Of a stretch of DNA of 30,500 nucleotides, positions 24,401 to 30,500 are shown piece after piece. This DNA comes from Paludibacteraceae bacterium. GTDB taxonomy: Bacteria; Bacteroidota; Bacteroidia; Bacteroidales; Paludibacteraceae. Location of the stretch: contig JAFYMM010000160.1 in NCBI GenBank assembly GCA_017550055.1, positions 1 to 30,500 on the forward strand, in the 5' to 3' direction. Within the stretch, counting starts at the first letter, position 1. Each line of letters starts with the position of its first letter. A program made the translations under genes and the position numbers. The notes beneath the pieces were generated by a model, which was not told the DNA's origin, ran no database searches, and was given only the letters and a program-made list of their open reading frames with translations.

Positions 24401-27400
24401 TGCGTAAGATAGAGACTTCGGATTTTGAAACAGCTAATATCGAATATCTTGAATTTTGGATGATGGACCCATTTGTGAATGATACAGTAGGTTCGCATGA
24501 GGGTGGTGATTTGTATTTCAACTTGGGTGATATTAGTGAAGATATATTGAAAGATGGTAAGAAGTTTTTTGAAAATGGATTGCCAGGAAATGGAGACACA
24601 ACAGCTACTGATAGAACTGTTTGGGGTCGTGTGCCTCGTATTCAATCTACAGTATTGGCATTTGATGGAGATTTGAATGCTCGTGGATATCAGGATGTTG
24701 GTTATAATGGTTTGCGTACAGAAGATGAGTTTGAATTTGATACATACAAAAAATTTGTGTCGGATTTGAAAGGTGTGTTGTCGCAATCGGCTATTGATGA
24801 GTTGATGAAAGACAAATTCTCCGCATTGAACGACCCTGCAAGTGATAATTATCATCATTATAGAGGCTCGGATTATGACGATGAGGAGTTGACAATATTG
24901 GAGCGTTATAAGAGATATAATGCGCCAGAGGGCAATTCGCCTGCTTCGGATTTAAGCGATGAGAGATATTCTACGTCTGCCACAACAGTGCCTAATGCAG
25001 AGGATATTAACCAAGACAATACACTCAACGAGTATGAAAAATATTACCAATATCGCGTGTCATTGCGTAAGAATGATATGGAAGTTGGTAAGAATAACAT
25101 TGTCAATAAGATAGAAACAGAGGTTACATTGGCAAATGGTAAGTTGAGCAAAGTGACTTGGTATCAGTTTAAGATTCCAGTGCGTGACTATGAAAAACGA
25201 ATTGGTTCGATTCGCGACTTTAAGAGCATACGATTTATGCGTATGTTTATGACCAATTTCAAGGATGATATGCACTTGAGATTTGGTACATTGGAGTTGG
25301 TGCGTGGAGAATGGCGTGGATATAACAAAGATTTATTTACAATAGACAATCCTCCTACATCGGTAGCTTCGATAGATGTAACATCGGTGAATATTGAGGA
25401 AAATGATAATAAAGAGCCTGTTAACTATGTATTGCCTCCAGGCGTGAGTCGTCAAACTGACCCAAGTCAACCTCAATTAACTCAGCAAAACGAACAAGCG
25501 ATGTTGATGAAAGTGTTGGACTTGGCTCCAGGCGATGCCCGTGCAGTATATAAAAATATTATGTACGATATGCGTATGTATCGTCGTATTCAGATGTTTG
25601 TGCATGCTGAGCAGATAATTGGCGATGCTTCAAATCTTCAAGATTATGAAACGACTGTGTTCATACGTTTGGGTAGCGACCATACGCAAAACTATTATGA
25701 GTATGAAGTGCCATTAAAGTTGACACCAGCAGGGCATTATAATATTACTGAACGTGAAAAAGTATGGCCAGAAGAGAATATGATTGATTTCCCATTGGAT
25801 TTGCTTACTACAGTGAAAACCAATAGAAATAAACGTATCAAAAATACTAATGGTACAATGTCAACACCATTCTCGGAATATGACCCCGAAAAACCACAAA
25901 ACAAAGTGACTGTTGTGGGTAATCCAAATTTAGGTGATGTACAAACCATGTTGATAGGTGTTCGTAACCAATCGCGTACATCGAAAAATGTGGAGGTATG
26001 GGTCAATGAGTTGCGTTTGACAGATTATGACGAAGATGGTGGTTGGGCGGCATTGGCTAATTTGGCTGTAAATCTATCGGATGTCGGTTCTGTAAGTGTA
26101 GCCGGACGTTATGAAACTGCAGGTTTTGGTGGAATAGAAGAGACATTGCAAGAGCGTCGTCTTGATGATTACTATTTGGTTAACTTTGCTGCTCAGTTCG
26201 ATTTTGGTCGTTTCTTCCCTGATAAAGCAAATGTAAGAGTCCCTGTGTATTATAGTTATGGTGTGGAGAATAGTAAGCCTAAATATAATCCACTCGATGA
26301 AGATATTTTGCTTGAGGATGCATTGGACGCATTAGGTTCAAAAGAGGAGAGAGATTCGTTGTTGGTACTTTCGGCTACGAAGAATATTACCGAAAGCTTT
26401 AATATCACAAATATGAAAGTTGATATAAAGAGTAAGACTCCGAAGATTTATGACCCAGCAAACTTCTCTGTATCGGCTGCATATACGCAAACACAAGATC
26501 TTGACCCTGAAGTAGAACGTAATAGCAACAGATCATATACAGGTCAGTTTAATTATAATTTCTCAACATCGCCTCGTGCTTGGGAGCCATTCAAGAATAA
26601 TGACAAGTTGAAGAAATGGAAGATAATTAAAGACTTTAATATCAACTACGAACCATCTCTCATTGCGTTGAATATCAATATGAGTCGTCGTTATTCTGAA
26701 ACTCAATTACGCGATTTGACTGGGGCTATGTATGTTGATTATTATGACTCTAAAAACTCATTATTGTCGTTCTCGAAAGATTTTACTTGGAGTCGTAATT
26801 TTGACTTTAAATATGATTTGACTAAAACGTTGAAATTCTCGTTGAAAACAGCGACAAATTTGCGTTTTGACGAAACACAATATTCTCCAGTGAATAAGAA
26901 TTTCTTCCCTGATGAGTATGAAAATTGGAGAGATACTGTGGCTCAAAGTTTGGCTCATGGCGGTCGTCCTTTGGACTATCAACAAGTGTTTACTGCTTCG
27001 TGGGATGTGCCGATTAATAAATTCCCAGGTTTGGATTTTATCACTGCTAAAGGACAGTATAGCGCAACATATAATTGGAATACTGGTGTTGAGTATGCCG
27101 ATGGTGTTACTTTGGGTAATACTATTTCGAATCTTGCTATGTGGCAAGCTGATGGACAGATGAACTTCGAAACTTTGTATAATAAATCGAAATACTTAAA
27201 GCAAATAAATCAGAAGTTCTCATCGCGTAAGTCTAATAAGCGTCAATCGAAATTCACTCCTAAGAAATTCTCTCAAATTGTGAATTTAACTGATTCTGTA
27301 AGTCTTAAAGTTGCTCACCGCTTGAATAGCGACAACTTTGATATTATCTTTACCGATGCATCAGGCAGACCAGTGAAGGTGAAATATAAAGTTCTTGATA

Positions 27401-28917
27401 AGAACAATATTGAACTTAGCAGTAAAGTAAGCATCAAAAATCTGAAAATTGCAATGGAGACTCGCAATCCAAATATCGAGAAACCTGCGAAGAAAGTGGC
27501 AGATTTTACTGTGAGATTTTTGATGTTAGTGCGTCGCTTGCAAGTGTCGTATAAGGAGTCAAGTTCGTTGGTATTGCCTGGTTTCAATTATGGAGGTATG
27601 TTGTTTGGTCAGACTATGACTAATGATGTGATGACTCCTGGTCTCGATTTCTCATTTGGCGTTCCTCGTGAAGGTTATCTCGAAAAAGCAATGGAAAATG
27701 GTTGGCTTGTGATGAATGATTCGGTAATCAACCCATCGGCATATAATTTCTCTACCGACTTTGATGGCAAACTCTCGCTTGAGCCAATAGGAGGTTTGAA
27801 GATAGAGTTGAATTCAAAACGTGTTACGACCGACCAATCTACTATTCAGTATATGTTTGCTGGCATGCCAACCACGTTCAATGGTACCTTCCGCATGACC
27901 TACTGCATGTTAGGTTCTGCATTTTGGGGCAAAGGTAATGCCGAAAACAACTATCACAGCCGTGCCTTCGACCAATTCTTGGACAACCGTGAGGTCGTAG
28001 CTAATATTTTGCAACAACGCTACAATGGAACAATGTATCCAACCTATGGATTTATGGAAGAAACATCGTTGGCAGGCAAACGTTACGATGCCGAAAATGG
28101 TGTTTATAATATCAACTCGGCAGACGTGTTGATTCCTGCATTCATGGCGGCATATTCTAATCGTGATGTCAATAAACAGACGTTAGATATCTTCCCAAGT
28201 TTGTTGAGTATGTTGCCTAACTGGAGTGTTTCGTATGATGGATTGGGCAAAATAAAGGGCGTTGACAAATACTTCAAGTCTATCACCTTGAAGCATGCAT
28301 ATCAATGTACATACAATGTTGGTTCATATTCATCATATTCAAATTATGTTGAGAACGAAGATGGTCTTGGCTTTGTGCGCGATGTAGCGTCGGGCAATCC
28401 GGTGCCATCATCGGCGTATGACATTGCAAGTGTGAGCATCACCGAAAACCTCAATCCGCTCATTTCTGTCGATATGGCAATGAAAAATTCGATGACAGCC
28501 AAGTTAGAGTATAAGCAACAACGCAATCTTACGCTCAATATTGCTTCCAATCAATTGCTCGAAGCCTCTAACAATGAGTGGGTTGTTGGTGTTGGTTATA
28601 TTTTGAAGGACTTCGATATGATGCTCAAACTCAAAGAGACAACTAAGAAAGTGAAGAACGACCTTACTCTTCGCCTCGACTTCTCGTTCAAAGACATCTC
28701 TACTTTATTGCGTAAACTCGATTCTATCGAAGATACACAAGCCACATCGGGCAATAAAACACTGACTGTTAAATTTATGGCTGAGTATGTGTTCAGTTCT
28801 AAGTTGAATTTCCGTTTCTTCTGCGACCACCAAACCAACCGACCATACATTTCAACATCATACCCAATGTCGAATACCAACGTAGGTGTGAGCATCAAGT
28901 TTATGTTGACAAGATAG
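21439..28917 (+). CDS. sprA: SprA/Sov, outer-membrane translocon of the type IX secretion system
   Basis: A 2492-residue protein, close in size to Sov of Porphyromonas gingivalis and SprA of Flavobacterium johnsoniae. SprA forms a giant single-chain beta-barrel through which T9SS cargo crosses the outer membrane. The start is GTG at 21439, giving a signal peptide (MNFFQKIVVLAFCSGLVLGVV to WA). Residues about 90-130 (TPDEYKQMSLKKQM) and 140-330 (KFSLGPAEKLFGPGGVQVKTQG, SVNATVGDKIGFTMNYNT) are typical of the SprA N-terminal domain, which recurs later (NPGYAYLDDFESTETTIDLR region). The C-terminal half is rich in alternating aromatic strands and ends FMLTR. Near residues 60-80 a linker is encoded by AGTCAAC words as in dnaX. 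Leucine codons shift from TTG toward CTC/CTT in the last kilobase. It is downstream of ruvA and upstream of clpP. Confidence 0.95.
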   Translation: MNFFQKIVVLAFCSGLVLGVVEPLWAIGQDVVTDDEVPYYNVEAHQDYMYDPVPAPESATRVKQLGGQQSTVNSQQSVVDVLQEDAPMDLKDPSNVETKIEYDPETGNYIVRTMMGDEELVSAFTLTPDEYKQMSLKKQMGAYWAEKNKKAAENYEDKFNITDMKFSLGPAEKLFGPGGVQVKTQGSAELTFGIKHNNVQNYSLAERLRKTTTFDFDENIQLSVNATVGDKIGFTMNYNTEATFDFDQQLLKLNYQGKEDEIIKSIDLGNVSLPLNSSLIKGNSALFGLKTELQFGKLSVTAVASQQQSETKHVNSKGGSQLMDFEVAIDNYDENKHFFLAHYFRDTYDQNMSKLPHIMSGVTITRCEVWVTNKRGNFEQARNIVAFMDLAEGVRVDNNHWNTYGAMQPDNAANSLYDEVKALEGVRDIQSCNSVLDVAYNSYDIFGGQDYEKIESARRLESSEYTLNSQLGFISLRQALNNDEVLAVAFEYTYNGKTYQVGEFSTDGIDAPKALIVKLLKGTATSPQTALWDLMMKNIYYLGGNQVQQEKFKLNIQYKNDSSGVYVNYIPDGAIKNQLLVKVMNLDRLDSRNEPMPDGQFDFVEGYTVYSSTGRVIFPVVEPFGEHLRKMIGNDAIADKYCFQELYDSTKIVAQELTEKNKFRLSGKYQASSGSVIRLNAMNVPRGSVVVTAGGQTLTENVDYTVDYTMGTVTILNQAILSSGNNIDVQLESQSMFNMQRKTLVGAHAEYAFTKDFSVGGTIMHLSEMPLVVKTEMGSEPIANTLWGLNAAYRGDVAWLTKGIDAVPGINATAPSNVVFNAEFAHMIPGHKKVDNNPGYAYLDDFESTETTIDLRYPYYWHLASTPSDPTSGALFPEAIKTSNTEYGMNRALFNWFTIDNTAFNRSNSQTPEHIRRNKDLQSNHLTREVKEQELFPNRDAILGQSSYLPVLNVSFYPSERGPYNLDLNVNPLTGELLNPEKRWGGMMRKIETSDFETANIEYLEFWMMDPFVNDTVGSHEGGDLYFNLGDISEDILKDGKKFFENGLPGNGDTTATDRTVWGRVPRIQSTVLAFDGDLNARGYQDVGYNGLRTEDEFEFDTYKKFVSDLKGVLSQSAIDELMKDKFSALNDPASDNYHHYRGSDYDDEELTILERYKRYNAPEGNSPASDLSDERYSTSATTVPNAEDINQDNTLNEYEKYYQYRVSLRKNDMEVGKNNIVNKIETEVTLANGKLSKVTWYQFKIPVRDYEKRIGSIRDFKSIRFMRMFMTNFKDDMHLRFGTLELVRGEWRGYNKDLFTIDNPPTSVASIDVTSVNIEENDNKEPVNYVLPPGVSRQTDPSQPQLTQQNEQAMLMKVLDLAPGDARAVYKNIMYDMRMYRRIQMFVHAEQIIGDASNLQDYETTVFIRLGSDHTQNYYEYEVPLKLTPAGHYNITEREKVWPEENMIDFPLDLLTTVKTNRNKRIKNTNGTMSTPFSEYDPEKPQNKVTVVGNPNLGDVQTMLIGVRNQSRTSKNVEVWVNELRLTDYDEDGGWAALANLAVNLSDVGSVSVAGRYETAGFGGIEETLQERRLDDYYLVNFAAQFDFGRFFPDKANVRVPVYYSYGVENSKPKYNPLDEDILLEDALDALGSKEERDSLLVLSATKNITESFNITNMKVDIKSKTPKIYDPANFSVSAAYTQTQDLDPEVERNSNRSYTGQFNYNFSTSPRAWEPFKNNDKLKKWKIIKDFNINYEPSLIALNINMSRRYSETQLRDLTGAMYVDYYDSKNSLLSFSKDFTWSRNFDFKYDLTKTLKFSLKTATNLRFDETQYSPVNKNFFPDEYENWRDTVAQSLAHGGRPLDYQQVFTASWDVPINKFPGLDFITAKGQYSATYNWNTGVEYADGVTLGNTISNLAMWQADGQMNFETLYNKSKYLKQINQKFSSRKSNKRQSKFTPKKFSQIVNLTDSVSLKVAHRLNSDNFDIIFTDASGRPVKVKYKVLDKNNIELSSKVSIKNLKIAMETRNPNIEKPAKKVADFTVRFLMLVRRLQVSYKESSSLVLPGFNYGGMLFGQTMTNDVMTPGLDFSFGVPREGYLEKAMENGWLVMNDSVINPSAYNFSTDFDGKLSLEPIGGLKIELNSKRVTTDQSTIQYMFAGMPTTFNGTFRMTYCMLGSAFWGKGNAENNYHSRAFDQFLDNREVVANILQQRYNGTMYPTYGFMEETSLAGKRYDAENGVYNINSADVLIPAFMAAYSNRDVNKQTLDIFPSLLSMLPNWSVSYDGLGKIKGVDKYFKSITLKHAYQCTYNVGSYSSYSNYVENEDGLGFVRDVASGNPVPSSAYDIASVSITENLNPLISVDMAMKNSMTAKLEYKQQRNLTLNIASNQLLEASNNEWVVGVGYILKDFDMMLKLKETTKKVKNDLTLRLDFSFKDISTLLRKLDSIEDTQATSGNKTLTVKFMAEYVFSSKLNFRFFCDHQTNRPYISTSYPMSNTNVGVSIKFMLTR
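21643..21668 (+). repeat. AGTCAAC word repeat in sprA
   Basis: Three tandem copies of a 9-base word (CAGTCAACA, with partial flanking copies) encode QQSTVNSQQS in the linker after the signal peptide. The same word makes up the linker repeat of dnaX at 4372-4455, where it encodes SQQSVVNSQQ. Confidence 0.65.
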
Positions 28918-29054
28918 TCACAGATACCTTCAAGCAACCTTCAAGCAAGAAAACCGTCATTTTTTGGGGTTAACGACTAATGAGTCAGATTAAGGCGAAG
29001 CCAACTACATCAAAACAAAAATAAGAGTAATAAACAATTTAAAAGAATATAATT

Positions 29055-29726
29055 ATGCAAAAATCAGAATTTCAAAAGTATGCTACCAAACATCTTGGTA
29101 TGAACAGTTTGGCGTTGGAGCAATATATGGCTTCTAATAGTTATATCTCACCTTCAATTCTCGAAGAGCGTCAACTTAATGTAACTCAAATGGATGTATT
29201 CTCTCGTTTGATGATGGACCGTATAATCTTCCTTGGTACACCTATCGATGATTATGTGGCTAATGTAATTCAAGCGCAACTTCTCTTCCTCGATACATCA
29301 GATCCAGGCAAAGATATCTCTATTTATTTGAACTCTCCTGGTGGCTCTGTTCATGCAGGTTTGGGTATTTACGACACAATGCAATATATTAGCTCTGATG
29401 TTTCAACTATCTGTACAGGTATGGCTGCATCAATGGCTGCAGTATTGCTCGTAGCTGGCGAAAAAGGCAAACGCTCAGCATTGCCTCATTCACGTGTTAT
29501 GATTCATCAACCAATGGGCGGTATGCAAGGTCAAGCTTCTGACATGGAGATTAATTACAAACAAATTATGCTTCTTCGCGATGAGTTATATCAAATTATT
29601 TCTGACCATTCAGGACAATCTTTCGAAAAAATTATGAAAGACTCTGATCGTGACTATTGGATGACTTCTGCTGAAGCTCTCGAATATGGTATGATTGACC
29701 AAGTTCTCCGTCGCGAAAAAAAATAA
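29055..29726 (+). CDS. clpP: ATP-dependent Clp protease proteolytic subunit
   Basis: A 223-residue serine peptidase that forms a tetradecameric chamber and degrades proteins unfolded by ClpX. The catalytic triad is intact: Ser126 in GMAASMA, His151 in MIHQPMGG and Asp200 in DSDRDYWM, spaced exactly as in E. coli ClpP (25 and 49 residues apart). The oxyanion and handle regions (NSPGGSVHAGLGIYD, GQASDMEI) are also present. The N-terminus is about 29 residues longer than mature E. coli ClpP and is probably a propeptide or lineage-specific extension. It is 137 bp downstream of sprA, and clpX follows after 100 bp that hold a two-hairpin element. The usual upstream neighbour tig is absent here. Codon use favours CTT/CTC for leucine, as expected for a well-expressed gene. 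Confidence 0.97.
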   Translation: MQKSEFQKYATKHLGMNSLALEQYMASNSYISPSILEERQLNVTQMDVFSRLMMDRIIFLGTPIDDYVANVIQAQLLFLDTSDPGKDISIYLNSPGGSVHAGLGIYDTMQYISSDVSTICTGMAASMAAVLLVAGEKGKRSALPHSRVMIHQPMGGMQGQASDMEINYKQIMLLRDELYQIISDHSGQSFEKIMKDSDRDYWMTSAEALEYGMIDQVLRREKK

Positions 29727-29750
29727 ATTTTTAATAGATGATGGTCGATG

Positions 29751-29793
29751 GTAGGGACGCACGGCTCGTGCGTCCGTTCGACCTAAATGGTCG
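29751..29793. repeat. REP-like two-hairpin element, copy B
   Basis: GGACGCACG (29755-29763) pairs with CGTGCGTCC (29767-29775) around a 3-nt loop, and CGACC (29779-29783) pairs with GGTCG (29789-29793) around a 5-nt loop. The GTAGGGAC start and hairpin order match the reverse strand of copy A at 5623-5662. Placed between clpP and clpX, the structure could lower clpX expression or protect the clpP mRNA end. Confidence 0.6.
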
Positions 29794-29826
29794 CCCTCCC
29801 TCCATTGACTATAGACATTTTATATA

Positions 29827-30500
29827 ATGGCAAAAAAGAATCAAAATGAACCACACTGTGGCTTTTGTGGGCGTTCGCAGAGCGAAGTGCCTCTATTGCT
29901 CACAGGCATTGGGTGTAATATATGTAGCGAGTGTGTCGAATTGGCGCATGGCGTTGTGGCTGATAATGTAAAGCACAATAAAAAACATAAAGGCGGTTTC
30001 AATCTTGACATTGAAGACCTTCCTCGTCCTCGCGAGATTAAAGAGTTTCTCGATCAATATGTTATTGGACAAGATGAGGCAAAAAAATATCTTTCAGTGG
30101 CGGTTTATAACCACTATAAACGAATATTGCAACCAAAAGATAATAACGATGTAGAAATCGAAAAATCTAATATCATATTGGTTGGTCGCACTGGTACAGG
30201 TAAAACTCTCTTGGCTAAATCAATAGCAAAAAAATTGCATGTTCCTTTTACTATTGTCGATGCGACTGTGTTGACCGAAGCTGGTTATGTAGGCGAAGAC
30301 ATCGAGTCTATCCTCACACGCCTCTTGCAAGCATGCGATTATGATGTCGAGGCTGCCGAGCGTGGTATTGTATTTATCGATGAAATCGACAAAATTGCCC
30401 GTAAAGGCGACAATCCGTCAATCACTCGCGATGTAAGTGGCGAAGGTGTGCAACAAGGACTTTTGAAGCTTCTCGAAGGCTCGGTTGTCAATGTTCCACC
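29827..30500 (+). CDS. clpX: ClpX ATPase, 5' part (runs off the window)
   Basis: The first 224 residues of the AAA+ unfoldase that recognises tagged proteins and feeds them to ClpP; the rest lies beyond base 30500 (about 410 residues are usual). The start at 29827 (MAKKNQNEPHCGFCG) gives the N-terminal zinc-binding domain with Cys11, Cys14, Cys33 and Cys36. Walker A at 120-127 reads GRTGTGKT, with Arg where Pro is more usual. The pore loop GYVG (TEAGYVGED) and Walker B VFIDEID follow, then RDVSGEGVQQGLLKLLEG, the conserved second-region of homology. The order clpP-clpX is conserved across bacteria. An RNA hairpin in the 100-bp gap may adjust the ratio of the two products. Confidence 0.97.
   Translation, partial: MAKKNQNEPHCGFCGRSQSEVPLLLTGIGCNICSECVELAHGVVADNVKHNKKHKGGFNLDIEDLPRPREIKEFLDQYVIGQDEAKKYLSVAVYNHYKRILQPKDNNDVEIEKSNIILVGRTGTGKTLLAKSIAKKLHVPFTIVDATVLTEAGYVGEDIESILTRLLQACDYDVEAAERGIVFIDEIDKIARKGDNPSITRDVSGEGVQQGLLKLLEGSVVNVP

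Overview
The window looks like a chromosomal segment of a Bacteroidales-type bacterium (phylum Bacteroidota). The evidence is two type IX secretion (T9SS) genes (porZ and the giant sprA/sov), a BspA-like leucine-rich-repeat surface protein, a PCMD-domain secreted protein, an S9 dipeptidyl peptidase IV, a FucP-type sugar permease beside a ROK kinase, and several promoters of the Bacteroidota form TTTG-N19-21-TAnnTTTG. Base composition is moderate to AT-rich. I see no tRNA, rRNA, CRISPR array, transposase or phage gene; this is mostly core genome.

Layout. 1-968 (-): 5'-complete, 3'-truncated iron-type alcohol dehydrogenase (YqhD/BdhA group). 1176-3005 (-): MsbA-like ABC exporter, divergent from dnaX (3202-4989, +). 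4990-5788 is about 800 bases without a gene; it holds the dnaX terminator, a 21-bp inverted repeat, a two-hairpin REP-like element and the terminator of the next leftward operon. 5789-8582 (-): sugar permease, ROK kinase and a DUF695-like protein. 8660-17560 (-): a run read as BspA-like LRR protein, rdgB, porZ, DPP IV. A compact divergent promoter region (17561-17666) separates it from a rightward pair: an SDR-type oxidoreductase with a fused C-terminal zinc-finger-like domain, and a secreted PCMD-like protein ending in a perfect 15-bp terminator. After about 400 bases with 11-bp tandem repeats come ruvA and sprA (7.5 kb), then clpP and the 5' part of clpX, which leaves the window.

How the genes work together. 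porZ and sprA are separate parts of the same machine: SprA is the outer-membrane translocon of the T9SS and PorZ a surface component of the cargo-attachment complex. The LRR protein and DPP IV, transcribed with porZ, are probable exported proteins. The permease and ROK kinase form a plausible hexose uptake and phosphorylation pair. clpP/clpX, dnaX, ruvA and rdgB are housekeeping genes.

The most striking observation is in dnaX. An in-frame A AAA AAA heptamer (4308-4314) is preceded by AGGAGG 9 nt upstream, followed 6 nt later by a 9-bp stem-loop, and gives UGA one codon after a -1 slip. This is the three-part layout of the E. coli dnaX frameshift signal that makes the short gamma subunit, here in a phylum whose ribosomes are reported to occlude the anti-Shine-Dalgarno sequence. 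A second theme is short degenerate 'word' repeats in intergenic DNA that appear to have been recruited as promoter -33 elements, signal-peptide coding sequence and protein linkers.
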